In this document: positions 1 through 13,900 of the stretch, one piece after another
How positions within the stretch are numbered: position 1 is the first letter of the stretch
Layout of the letters: each line of letters starts with the position of its first letter
Source of the DNA: Liolophura sinensis
Taxonomy: Eukaryota; Mollusca; Polyplacophora; Chitonida; Chitonidae
Reading direction: 5' to 3'
DNA: 64,000 nt
NCBI RefSeq assembly: GCF_032854445.1
Contig: NC_088303.1
Span: forward strand, 19,165,501-19,229,500
Translations under genes and position numbers: made by a program
The notes under the pieces: generated by a model
What the model was told of the DNA's origin: nothing
What the model saw: the letters and a program-made list of their open reading frames with translations, nothing else
The model's database searches: none

Positions 1-1944
1 GCAGAAACTGCAGGTCCGGGTTCACATATATTCATTTTCGAATGAATGGGTGCTCCGGAGTTATCTTCTAGATGAGCACATTTAGATCTTAAGTTTTAAA
101 CTAAAACTGGATTTCAAACTAGACATCCTTGGAGATCATATAATATAGTTTTTCGATTTGATTATGATGTTTATCGATCAACTGATTTTTTGCTTAAAGG
201 ATTTTCCAATGGTAGTCTCCATAGCATGTGTTATAGTGGGGTTACTTTTGAGTCCCTTTGGGTTAATGGCGCTCAAGGCCAGTGACTTTGCTGTCTTTAC
301 AGCCGTCCCTCAATGCAGCTACATCCAGGCATTGTTTTTGGAAAATTTGGTGAGTGAATTTTCTTAAATGGGAAAATGGCAATGACGAATCAGGTCCAAG
401 CTGGATTGGCCATCATCCTCTTTTAATAATTGGATAAAATAAACGATACCAAATTGTCCACAAATCGCCATCGTCCCTGAAGGAATGAACAACGGACTAA
501 ACAGAATTATACCTTTGGCGGGAAATGTACCGTATACCCAAGACAGGTTGATGGTGAATTAAATAGATTGACTGACTGACATACTGGCTTTGGAGTTGTA
601 CAAAAGTTTGCGTGCTTTGCAAATGTTATGCCTGGTGCCTTGATTGCGGTCTACTTGGTCAGTATAGGCCTTAGCAGTCACCTTAATTGCGAGCAGTCAA
701 TAGAATATATATATATATATCTTTATGCTGGACTAAATTGCGCTTGTTTTATATTAAGATAAAAATCTGGCTTTACATTTGTACACACTGCCATAGTTGT
801 GTTTTACCTGGTTCATATGTCGACATGTCGTGTAAGTTGATATGGGGCTGTTTATAGGCTACAGGTATAAGCGTGACCAATCATACATCTTGTGAAGTCT
901 GTTAGGTCGGAATTCAGTGTGTCTCTGAATATACATGTACATGTATATACACTGTATTTAGAAAAACAGAGGGTTGGAAAGGTGACGCGAGGGGGTAGGG
1001 TGAGGTGTTTGGGGTGGAGGCCGAATGTTTTAGAGTGGGAGATGAACCAGCACAAAACTGATCACTTGTAGATTGAACAGACTTATATAACTGCACGAGT
1101 TTATGGTGTTTTGGACCAGATGATTGAAGAATGTACGATATATGGTGTCAGTGCACGGGGCGGCACGATGCATAATGAAATGTGCGAAATGTGCACTTTA
1201 ACTTAATCAGTGACTTAATTGTTACATGCATTAGCGCGTTTGTAGCTTTAAACAACAGCCAGCCTGCGTTGAAAGTGCGCAGAATTTGTTTTCATGGGAG
1301 GCTCTGTACCGCTTACTCTATTTATGGAAAACTGAATAATCGAGGGCTCATTTCAAGAGATTACATTAACTTTTCAAATCTACAAATATCTTTCAGACTG
1401 TGGCTGATTCGACGTAGCTTATATACTACAAACATATTGTAGTCTTCTTGTCTCATTAATTGCTGTAAATAAACTAACATCACTTAAAACTGTTTAGTAT
1501 ACAGTGAAGAATTTTGTAAACAAACAGAACAAATAAATGCGTGGTGTGCTAAACTGTTGAAGATGACATAATATCCGACGAGCTGTCATGGGTCTGCATC
1601 GCAGGCGGGCTTAGAGCTTATCCAGCTCAGGTATAGGTCAGTTTGCTAAACGCACCGGGATGAGCAGCGCGCAACTCTGACACAGTCCCCACCATACACC
1701 GTTTTATACAGAGTGAGGTTGTTAACAGTTGTCATAAGGCGTGCGTATAACAGATACCGCAAAGTGTCAGTGCTTGTGCCCGGCCGTCTAAGACCACGGA
1801 TTAAAATCTGGCACGTAAAGACATGACTGCAATTTGAAGCTGGGCCTTTCAATTTTATTAGAGCCGGATTCATCCCGAACCACATTTCATCATTGACCAA
1901 CTTATAGAAAGTCAACTTCACAGTATATAACAAGTTCCGAAGCG
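1..1944. other. 5' flank of the dipeptidase gene
   Basis: About 1.9 kb lie before the dipeptidase start codon. I see no convincing exon here; the open frames are short and unlike any family I know. A short (TA)n tract lies near 704-720. The promoter and 5' UTR of the dipeptidase must lie at the right-hand end, but there is no TATA box or initiator I would defend. Confidence 0.5.
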
Positions 1945-4900
1945 ATGGATTCTAAAAAGACGTCGTCAAAGCAAGATCTGGTGTCTCATCAAATTACATT
2001 TAGCAAAGGAACAGGGTGTAAGCGCTACCTTCTGGTTGCTGCCGTGGTGATCGTGATTCTATCAGTTATCATTGGTCTGGCAGTAGGTTTGCCCAGGGCT
2101 CTTCGGGAAACAGATGATGAATACATGACATTGGCCAGAGAAGTCTTGAGCGATTACCCACTGATAGATGGGTGAGTTATTTATTTATTTGTTTGTATTT
2201 GCATGGCTAATGTCTAAACCTATACTCAAGAATTTCATTTGGATAAATCTTTCATGTGATGTTATTAAAGGGCGAATTTACACACTATTATTTTCTTTGC
2301 AACTCTGTACTAACGATCTCCGCATTTACTGCCGAGTTTAATTGCATTTGACGAGGCTGTGTTTCAGCGAATATTCACTTTGTAGACTGATTTTGTAATA
2401 AAACTCATTTAAAACTGGAATTTGAATGTTGAGGCTGCTATAATGTGGTAAAGTCATGTCAGTTCAATGAGGAACCAGCTTTTCACAATGAGCACCCGAG
2501 AAGGGGCTCATTGACTAACATGAGGACAAAACCTAGTTTTCACAACTGCCAACAAAACCTGTGATCATTTTAATCATTTGAATTTAAGTTCTGGCTGAGT
2601 GCTAAAGCACAACTCCATAACTTACGAAAACTTGCCGTGAAAACTCTCGAGCATACATTTTTGTACAGTTCGCAGCTAGCTTTGTACCTCACACACTTGG
2701 TTTGTACCTCGTGCGCCTGACTTTGTACCGTTCGCACTTGGCTATATAACATAAACACTTGGCTTTGTACCTCGTGCGCCTGACTTTGTACCGTTCGCAC
2801 TTGGCTATATAACATAAACACTTGGTTTTGTACTGCGCACACTTGCTTTGTACCTCGTGCGCCTGACTTTGTACCGTTCGCACTTGGCTATATAACATAA
2901 ACACTTGGTTTGTACCTCGTGCGCCTGACTTTGTACCGTTCGCACTTGGCTATATAACATAAACACTTGGCTTTGTACCTCGCACACTTGGTTTGTACCT
3001 CGTGCGCCTGACTTTGTACCGTTCGCATTTGGCTATATAACATAAACACTTGGTTTGTACCTCGTGCGCCTGACTTTGTACCGTTCGCACTTGGCTATAT
3101 AACATAAACACTTGGCTTTGTACCTCGCACACTTGGTTTTGTACCTCGTGCGCCTGACTTTGTACCGTTCGCACTTGGCTATATAACATAAACACTTGCC
3201 TTTGTACCTCGCACACTTGGTTTGTACCGCGTGCGCCTGACTTTGTACCGTTCGCACTTGGCTATATAACATAAACACTTGGTTTTGTACCTTGCGCTGG
3301 CATTTGAATTGTGCAGTGCTAATTTACCTTTGCCTGTAGATTGCAGTTGATGATTTTTAGATTGCATTATTGTGCGTTGCATCAATTCGGGATGCGCATT
3401 CGAGGTTTGCGTGCTAGCGCGGCGCAGTGACACAGGAGCCTCTCTCACTAATGCGATTACCATGAGTTCGAGTCTAGCTCATACTGGCTTCTTCTCCTGT
3501 CGTGCATGAGAAGGCCTGCCGGCAACCTACGGATGGTCTTGAGTTTCTCACGGGCTCTGCCCGATTCCTTTCAGGTGTAAGTGGAACATCAATTAAATAA
3601 TTTAATTAATTGATGAGTATTCTTTGATGCTTAGATAACCATATGCATATAGCATATCAATCCGTCTTATTAGGCCTATGCCTATGCAATATATTCTATT
3701 AGTGTGTAGTTGTACAGTTTAGAACCTGTTTCGATCCATTGAGACACATACCGGTAGCTTATGTACTTGTACTCCTGGTCCACATGCTGTTTGGGGTGTA
3801 CTAACTTTCACTTTGCATTTGGCATCCATTGTTTTTTGTTGTGTTCCTAAATTGTTTTCAGAAATGAAACCATTTCCCTGTATACACGGTATTTACATTT
3901 ATTCTAAGTGCAAGGGAAAGAAAAGCACTTTACACCCCTGAATAACGGAATTATAACTTCCTAAAAGCACTTTACACCCATGAATAACAGATTATTACTT
4001 CTGAAAAGCATTTTACACGCCTGCAGAAATAGTACTTCTAAAACGTCTATAACTATCCCTGTAAATGTCTTAATATAGTAGCAACTCTCATACACCCTCA
4101 CACAATGGCTTAAACAGAATTAGGTGAAAGAAATTACAAGTCATCAGAATAACCCGAAACTCTACAGTGTCATCACATTTAATACACACTCAAGTGAGAT
4201 GGCCAGAAACAGGATTTAGGCCTATTGAGAGGACGGCCTGAAACAATTTCTCTGCTGTCCTCCCCCGACCGCCGCCCGACCTTGCACTGACCGTCAGTTC
4301 TATAAGTACTCCGACACTTGAGCTAATGGGTTTGTATGGTGGTATCATAAAGCCCCGATTACGTCATTTAATGTGGGCCTATTTGTGGCGTTTTAATCCT
4401 GATTTAGGCTGCGACTTTATCTGTTTGCACACCCGGCGCCCCATGTTAGTGTAGATGACCACAGGATATGACTTGTGGTTTACGTCTTGTGTCTATGAGC
4501 CCCACAATGAGCACAAGAGAATACTTGAACGTCCAGCTTCCTATACAGTACCCATTGTTCTCAGTCTACATGGTGTGTGATTAATGCACCTTTAGCACTT
4601 TCTATTTGTAAATATATGAACACCCTTTGTCTGAAATAAAATATCATCATAAACTGAAACTGAAAGCACATTGGTACACACGTAGCGGGCATTTTCTGTC
4701 CAGGGGCTGCTTTTGCACAAAGACCGTAAGTCTATTTTGAGTGTAAATCACAGAGGTGACGATCGTGTCCTTAATTTACAGAAGACACTATCTTGCACAA
4801 AGCCACAATAGTTGTAACTTAGGCCCCTACAATCAGAAATTTCAATTTGGTTGACCCTGTTGTCAATATTTACAGTCGGCCCAAAATTAACGTTAAGTAG

Positions 4901-7900
4901 AAATATTTGCCTTAGGTAAGCTTTTAGTACCTTTCGGCTCGGTTTGCGAAAATGTGTAATGTAATTGTCTGAAAAAATATGTTACGAGCATTTTTCCACA
5001 TGTTGTTGTTATTAGCTGCTGAGTCCTTATGATATAAATCTCTTAAAAATAGAGGCAAGAAAATTTATTGACCCGTACATTGCCCATTTACACAGACCAC
5101 CTTTATGTACGAGTCAAATTTCTTCTGCGATCGCGGTTATATCTTCAAAAAATTAAAATTACCGTACAATTCCTTTGTTCAAAGCGACGCAACTTATTTT
5201 CACAATCGATTGTAAAATTGGCTGTAGGGTAGCTTTAATCGCTTTGTGGCGTTCAGCATGAAGAGGATGACCCGTAACAGTATGTCTCAGGCGGGTCCGC
5301 TTACTAGCCTTCTGTAAGTCGTCTCAGTGAAGCATCACTGGATCAAAGAGCGGTGGAAATCCGTCCTGCAGATTACCTGCACTCTTTGACTCCTTCGCCG
5401 TCATATGACTGAATAATTGTTACGTGCGACATTAAACCCCAATCACTCATTCACTCACTTATTCACTCATTCAATCACTTTTAAATGAAATATAAAAGGC
5501 GACAGCATACAGAGTAAACCAGAGAGGCGATGATCGTGCAATATTTATGGAATGCAGCCTTTGTAAATTTACTTTAGAGATTTTCTAATTGTTCATGTAA
5601 ATGCTTAAAGAAGTGACAACATGCATATAGACGCCCCCGAGCACCATGTTTCTGAAGCTTATCAAATTTTAAAGAAACATTTGGGTGTCATAGGCTATTT
5701 GATCTGGCAGCCATTTTAGATTATTTACGCTTACGCCTGAAACCTTCTCCAAAACAGCTGAATCTAAAGTATGACTTCAAAATAATGCATATGTGTTTTC
5801 CAAGACCTTCTCTACAATCTATGCTTATTTTCATTTCGATTCCACCGCAAATTGGGCAACGTGACCTATTTTTAACTTATATTCCATTTTCTCTGTAACT
5901 TGAAATGAGATCGCTTAGACTTACCTATGGGAACTGGGTCCAACAATGCCAATAATTTTCACCGGAAGTTTCAAAATTTTACCGGAAGGGACAAATAAAT
6001 ACAATGAAAATGGCGGAAATTATATTTGGCGAAAACTCAAAAGTGGCGTTTTATACGCAGTTTGCCATGCCAAGTTCAGTGGTTCATATTTTATGCCGGC
6101 AAAGTAAATATAGTTTTCTTTCTATTTCCTGAGATCCGTCATTTTGAAGGATCATTTTTTGCCTTGTAAAATGTTACAAGACAAAACTAGAAAGATGGGA
6201 CCTGTCATCAAACTGATGGACTGTTTGTCTGATTGTAGCCCATGATCTGGCCTTTCATAAGTATGTCAATAAATCTGAGCTACGACTAATAGTTTTTTTC
6301 TACAGATTAATTGATGCTAACCTTGATTTAACTAACCGGAACTGATATCATGAAAACCGAAAGTATTCATAAATCATTGACAAAGGACACTAGAGACATT
6401 CAATATTTCAATATATCGAGAAAGAATTGATCAAATCGAATTGGTCGTATTACAGACCCCAAAGCCGGCTTAACACCCGGCGTCGCTGTATGGAACGTAA
6501 CAGCTATATTTGGACTGATTTTTGTTTAGAAGAAAACAAACGAATAATTTAAACTTAGCTTCTTTTGGAAGAGAGGTGGAAATAGAAATAAACGGCCACA
6601 GCCACTTTGTTCTGACATGGTTGGTACAGGTAACTCATTAAATCAACTTTAAATTTGGACATTCTATGCCCTGGGATACGCCATGTTATATCGTCTTGTC
6701 ACTCGGCCTCGGGCTCACATGGCTAAGAGACAAAAGAGGGTTCGGTTGCTTCAGCGCCTGTTTGACTAAAATAGACAACATGGCGGCGCTTTGGATTTTC
6801 TCAATGTGCGCGATATTGCATGTTTTTATCTGCGATACCTCGGCTATGCAACGTAACAAAAATAAAAAGTTATACTTTTCAAACTTTATGTAAGATACTC
6901 CATCTATTCATATATACATTTGATGTTGTCTTTTAACGGCTTTGCTCAAGAACTTATTTGATGGCGGTGAGTTTAAACATCGGTTGTCACGGATTACCAC
7001 TGACATTTGTCAAGTTACAGCGTGTGATGTACAGACTTTGTGCCCTCTTTCGCAGAGTTCAGTACATCTACAAGTACCAGTCGTTGAGAGAATATGGGAA
7101 ACCGACGCAGGTAAAGCAGCCATTCTGGTGGAAGACAAATGGCTTTGGACAAACGCATAAACTGGGCAAACAACCCAACGATCGACCATTTATTACCATC
7201 GACCCGTCAAAGCCTTCACGAACAATGAGAGCTGGAGAGGCCACAGCGGGATGGTTTTATCTGTGAAATATGCATTTTTAATTCATGTAGTCTTCACATG
7301 CATGTTTATTTTTTCTTAAGGCCGGACACGAGTTTTATTTGCATTGACACATGTATAGGCCCTACAAGAGGTCATGCACTTTCAGTTCAGCTCGGATATA
7401 CCATCCCTCCCCACACGCTCTCCCATGTATGCACATATACATCAAATATGTACCTCAAAAGCGAAAAGTGGCTCAGTGACCAGTTACACGCGTGTGTGAG
7501 TGGTAAGGTGCACATGTCCCAATTCTGGTACATGAAAACGAGGTACGCGTACAACCAGTCTGCTAAACTAGCGAGGGAGTTTCTCTATTACCACATTCTG
7601 AGGGCCCTCGTTCTGTTTTTCAATAGCCACCAATTCTATAAGGTAAACCCCTAGACCCTCGCATAATTTGAAGTTCTGAAGAGACAAACCCTACTTTCTG
7701 ACTGAATGTGCAAAATTCTACCCACTTTTGTTTCTTTTCAATGTTTATTCGGGAGCTCCATCTTTGTTTTCACAGCAGATGCCTTCAAGGTATGGGCCTC
7801 CCATTGTTTTTTTTTTTTTTTTTTTTTTTTTGCTTTTTTTTTGCCCTTGTAACAAACTACAACTACAGGCTTGAAACCTGTTCTCAATTCGTACACCGAA

Positions 7901-10900
7901 TAGACACCGGGAGTCATTGTGACATCTTTCTATACGTGTATCTACTCTTTCACATGTCTTTCCTGCCAATTGACACTCATGATAGGGTGACTGGATCCGA
8001 AGTAGGCCTATTATACCATGATACCGGAGAGGCTGTAACAATACTAAGCCTACATGCCGTTTTAGTGTGACTGAAGAAATGCTGTATTACATGAGTATAC
8101 ACTCCCAACGCACTATATATGAATATAAAAAAAACAAGCACACGACTCACATGTACACGTGTACCCTGTTAGAATTTAAAGTAATTTAGAACATTTCACA
8201 TTTACAAGATGAACTGAGGTATTTTTCTCGACACAGTAACTTTTTACATTGCTATAGTAACAGTCCGTAAAGATGTAGTCTTATATATCCCTCTCTCCAC
8301 CCAAATAGATGAACGTTTACATTTGGCCATGTAAAACACTGTCTTTTAAATTACGTGTATTAAATCGCTACTTTACAAAAGCAAATAAGCCTATAGACCT
8401 ACTGCACCACGCACGAATGGGGACCACGAGTTTAGACTGTATCCTTTTGAGTAAATGTTTCAGTAAGTGTTTACTCATGACCGGTAAATTTTTATCATGA
8501 TAAATTATACCTTTATATTACAAAAGTAAACTTAGGGCTATAATTTTATGTGAAGCAAACTTTACTGAATCGGATGCAGTTCATCTACACCTTTTTCAGT
8601 AAACGTTTAGGGGAAAATTTTAACAGTGTGCCTTTACACCACATTTATAACGTAAAACGTGCTCACTACTCACACATTTATAAGTACAAAGATGGAAAGC
8701 CTCCAAAGGGAGATAAATGGAATGATGCCTGTATACCAAAACCTGTGATAATTCGTAATTACTAAAGGCATGTGTCACCTTATGATAGATCATTATCACA
8801 CTTCTTTGTCACATATACGGTCACGTTGAATACCCCCATCGTCAGTGGAGTTGGGATGAGCTAGGAGGAAAGAGAGAATCTAGCTCATCAAACTCGTTTT
8901 CACATAGACTAGTTGATTTTATTTTACACGGTACTGAAGAATATTTCAATTATACGACAGCGGCCAGTATTATGGTGGGAAGAAACCCGGCATCCACGTA
9001 CGACCGGAGAGGAAGCTAAAATTAGGTGGACTTGACCTCACAGGGACCGTAGACTGGTTGACACTTTCATGCAAAATTACCAATATATGTACAGGATATA
9101 CATATTGTGGTTAAGGCCAGAACGTGCCATATATTTTTTTTTAAATATGCAAGTAAACTCAACGGTTTCAATAGATATAAGACTCACATGGCGGTGTACC
9201 AGGCATTCCCACGTATACAGCGGAGTTTTTAAAGCACAACAGCTCTCATCTACTCTTACTCCAATTTGGTTCCGTAACACATATAGCACACAGAATGTGC
9301 TGAGACCAAATTGGAGTAAGAGTAGATGAGAGCTGTTGTGCTTTCATGCCATGTAATACCCCTAGCTATACATCACATCTACACATCTCGCTTCATAGAA
9401 CTGGTGGGGCCTCCGTGGCTCAGTCGGTTAAAGCGCTAGCGCAGCGTAATGACCCAGGAGTCTCTCACCAATGCGGTCGCTGTGAGTTCAAGTCCAGCTC
9501 ATGCTGGCTTCCTCTCCGGCCGTACGTGAGAAGGTCTGTCAGCAACCTGCGGATGGTCGTGGGTTTCCCCCGGGCTCTGCCCGGTTTTCCACCCACCATA
9601 ATGCTGGCCGCCGTCGTATAAGTGAAATATTCTTGAGTACGCCGTAAAACACCAATCAAAAAAAAAAAAAAAAAAATCATAGAACTGGTATTATTTAGAT
9701 TTAACCATCCATCCGTGCTCAGTTTATGCATAGTGATTGACACTTGTTTGCTGTTATCTTATTCAGACATAATGACCTGCCCTGGCAATACCGCCTGCAG
9801 GGCAACATGAAGGTGGAGGAGGTGAATCTGAGAGGAGACCTGCGCACACACTGGAATCCGTCTCATACCGACCTCCCCAGGCTGCAGGCGGGCATGCTGG
9901 GAGCTCAAGTAAGCATACCTTAAACCTTATACTCTGGTTGGTACTCTATAAAAGTAATTATGTGCACTTGCGCAGAGACATGCGTGTGAGATTTTTGCCA
10001 AGAACTTATTTCTTTGCATAATTTTTTATTTATTTTTATTTTATAGAATGTGCGACTCTTAAAAGCTGCTTGTGGTAGCAGAACAATACATCATGTTTAC
10101 AAATTTATTTAAACGAAATTTTGTTCATGGAAGGGCTATGCCTCCGTAAAAGTGGTAAGATTTGGCCAGAAACATGTATATATCTCAGTTGCATATGTTT
10201 AATTTTCTCAAATACCACAACGTTATAGTACATATGGAAAATATACACGGATCTGTGAACAATGCCGTTGTATATACGGTAGTAATAATACGAAAGCCAT
10301 ATATAAATCAGTTTACATATGTGCACACTTTTTCGGTGGACGAATTTAGGCTAAACTGAAATACATTGGCGTTTATGTGAATAACTGAATTCTTAATTGA
10401 CATTCATTTCGATGGAATATAGTGTGATAGCCGCGTTTTACGTATGACCCTTTAAGATAAAATAAAAAACTTTGGTTAAATAAAACCAAAAAAATGTTGT
10501 TGTTTTTTCAGTTTTGGGCATGTTACGTTCCTTGTAGTAGCCAAGGCAAAGACGCCGTTCGTATGTCGTTAGACCAACTGGACATCATCAAGCGCTTCGT
10601 GAGGAAATACCCTGACAAGTTCCAGTGGACAACAACCGCACAAGGTATATATGGTATATGATACTACAGTAGAGTGGAAATCAGCTTTGTCAGTCTAGAT
10701 CTGTGGAAAGCCATATTAAAGTGTTTCCTGATTCTATCATGTATTCTGTTATTGCAGCAGATTATTCTGATAATATAACACACATATTATAGTAACTGAG
10801 CATAAAGACTCTATTAGACTAACAGGATATTATGTTGAATATGGCAGAATATTTTGCCATTCATGCTTCTTCCAGTTAACAGATCCTGCGCCTTTCTGGG

Positions 10901-13900
10901 GTTTTGTAAAGTAGCACCAGCTATATATTACATAGTTACAATCAAAGCATAGCGGTTTTCAGTCTAAGCAGAGCAGTTTCAGTCCAGCCAGAGCAGTTTC
11001 AGTAAAGGGAGAGCAGTTTCAGTCCAAGCAGAGCAGTTTCAGTCAAGGCAGAGCAGTATCAGTCCAATCAGAGCAGTTTCAGTCTAAGCAGAGCAGTTTC
11101 AGTCCAAGCAGAGCAGTTTCAGTCCAAGCAGAGCAGTTTCAGTCCAAGCAGAGCAGTTTCAGTCAAGGCAGAGCAGTGTGAGTCCAATCAGAGCAGTTTC
11201 AGTCCAAGCAGAGCAGTTTCAGTCCAAGAAACCGGAAAAGTTTCTTGAGGCAGACAACAGAATATGCTGAGAAGACAGAATTTTCTTGTAGTTCATACCA
11301 AGGCCGTGTCCCAGTTATATTGAGAGCATTGTTTCAGATCCACTTATATTATTATGATAAGCTACCATACTCGAGACATTTACTCGCTTGAAGGATTGAG
11401 AGAAATTGTGGTTTCACCAAAAAAGTAGGCCTATTAAACATTCCGTCTGGCTTATACTGAAACACAGAAGTATATTTAAAGTTAAGCATTGACACCAGTG
11501 TCATCCTATTATAATTTAAAAAACAAAAAAACAAAATGCAATTTGACTATAGTTAATAATAATAATATACTTAATAGAAATTTTAACACGGGGGCGCATT
11601 CCACAAAGTTATTTCTGACTACGTCAAAATTTAAAATCTCTTCACAGTGCTTAAATTTTTTTGGCACTGTAAGTTGAAATTTAGACGGATTTGCCTTAAG
11701 ATTTAAAAAACAAGCTTTCGTGCGTATGACTATACACATATACAAGTTGTGTTTCCAAAACTTGGTTTGCGCGACAGAGGAGCCTGTGGCGTCTTTGATA
11801 AGTGCATATACACATTTCAGAGAATAGAGCCGTATGTCAAATCCGTGTACTTGAAAAGTAAGTAGGTTAACTGTGTTGATAACTCCCTCTTCAGCATATA
11901 TGAATACGTGAACGTATTTTTAAGAGAGGTTTTAATTTCTTTACCTACCCTTCTCTCAAAACATAAAGCGCTGCACATCGCTATAGATGGTATGCATGTG
12001 GGTTATGCACACATGCCTGTCATGTGGGTCATGTCCTTCAGGCGAAACCACAATTACATTGTACATGCCTATTGTGATAACTGCTTTAGACGACATGCCG
12101 TGTTTGCTTTTTACATATGCATCATTAATAGCGCCAGATTTATATATTTCAGAACATGTTCAGACAGTTTCACAAAACAGTGTTGGTTTGAAAACCTAGA
12201 CATAAAAACGTAATACATGTATATAGGCTATGGAACTTGAGCCTCCGTATACGGAGAATAAACATGGTTGTATAATGAACACTCCGGACATTTTGTACCG
12301 GGTGGATTGTTTTCATATGATCGAAGACTCCTGTGCAGTCTACAGCTAATGTCTTTTGATTTCTGCTTGGCTATGTATTGGCCATTTGAGGGTAAATGCT
12401 GAATTTATATTTGAAAGACTGCATTTGTTAGTGGATAATAATTGCTCGAGAATGTAGCTGAATACTTGTATGGGATTGACAGTCAGGATGAGGAAGGCTG
12501 GATTGTGGAGACTGGTGGATTGGCTATATGTTTTGCTTGTCTGAACTAGGAGAATTGAACAGCGGTATGTGATTGGTTTGCTGGCATGGGATAATTAAGT
12601 GATTACCTGTAGTTGGTTTTCTGGACTAGGTTAATTTAGGTACTGTATGTGATTGGTTGCCTAGACTAGGACACATTTAAATTTGTTGGTTTTCTGGATT
12701 AGGATAATTGAATGGCCATGTGGTTGGTTTTCCAGGCGAGGATAATTATGTGGTTGGTTTTCTAGACGAGGATAATTATGTGGTTGGTTTTCCAGATCAT
12801 GATAATCATAATTATGTGGTTGGTTTTCTAGACGAGGATAATGTGGTTGGTTTTTCAGACCAGGATAATTATATGGTTGGTTTTCTAGAAGAGGATAATT
12901 ATATGGTTGATTTTCTAGTAGAGGATAATTATGTGGTTTGTTTTCTAGACGAGGATAATTAAATGACGATGTGGTTGGTTTTCCAGACCATGATAATCAT
13001 TTGGTTGGTTTTCTAGAAGAGCATAATTATGTGGTTGGTTTTCTAGAAGAGGATGTGGTTAGTTTTCCAGGCCAGGGTAATTACGTGGTTGGTTTTCTAG
13101 ATGAGGATAATTATATGACTATATTGATGTTTTTTTCTGAACTTGGATAATTGATTGAGTGTATGTAATTGGTTGTCTGAACTATAGAATGATTGAATGG
13201 TTGTATATGATTGGTTCACTGCCCGCTCTTTGAAACCTCGTTCTCGTCGCCGCCGATCAGTGTCCAACTAATGACATTCCTGGATCATATTTACCTCTCA
13301 CTGTTTTGACTATAGCAAGACAGGAGCGAGTTTGTGAAGTATACATTGGGAAATGAGGCGGTTTCGTCTGGCCACACCAGTCTCCTTCCAAAAAGTTATG
13401 TCATAATCGACTCAATTCCTGTATCAAGCTCATGATGACTTCAGACTTCTGTCCAAAATATATTTATTTATTTATTTATTTGATTGGTGTTTTGCGCCGT
13501 AGTCAAGAATATTTCACTTATACGACGGCGGCCAGCATTATGGTGGAAGGAAACCGGGAAGAACCCGGGGAAAACCCACGACCATCCGCAGGTTGCTGGA
13601 AGACCTTCCCACGTACGGCCAGAGAGGTCCACAATATAAAAGTTCGCATACATGGAAAACAAATTATCACTGTTTGCCTTTCCATTTCTTGTATTGACTT
13701 ATCGTGCAGACATATATTTGTTGTTACAGGTATTCTTGATGCCCACGCCAATAAGAAATTAGCTAGTTTGGTGGGTTTGGAAGGGGGGCATTCCATCGAC
13801 AGCAGTTTGGCAACGCTGCGCATGTTTTATGACCTGGGCGTCAGATACATGACCGTCACACACAGCTGCAATACACCATGGTGAGCTGAACTCCAGGGGC

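Larger units (their letters stand above)
2172..9766 (+). other. Dipeptidase intron 1 (7.6 kb)
   Basis: The donor is GTGAGT after codon 75 (phase 2) and the acceptor is TTATTCAG before the ACAT that completes the DGHND motif. The intron holds a 21-bp minisatellite, a small 48-bp direct repeat, two SINE families, a poly(T) tract at about 7807-7830 and a perfect hairpin. Open frames between 6660 and 8770 (up to 120 codons) have no recognisable domain and I do not call them genes. Confidence 0.8.

Noticed and set aside
2570-3463. Chain of minus-strand frames with heptad-like residues
   Set aside because: They come from the 21-bp subunits of a minisatellite. The coiled-coil-like look is due to the seven-codon period.
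6942-7654. Open frames of 102 and 118 codons in dipeptidase intron 1
   Set aside because: No recognisable domain, no splice signals joining them to flanking exons, and codon usage that looks like background.
9417-9495. Possible tRNA gene
   Set aside because: A- and B-box-like sequences are present but there is no paired acceptor stem. The segment is the head of a SINE with a target-site duplication.
12708-12962. Ten-residue repeat protein [10 protein letters not shown]
   Set aside because: Produced by the 30-bp array. The array continues on both sides with stops and decayed units, so the frame is accidental.
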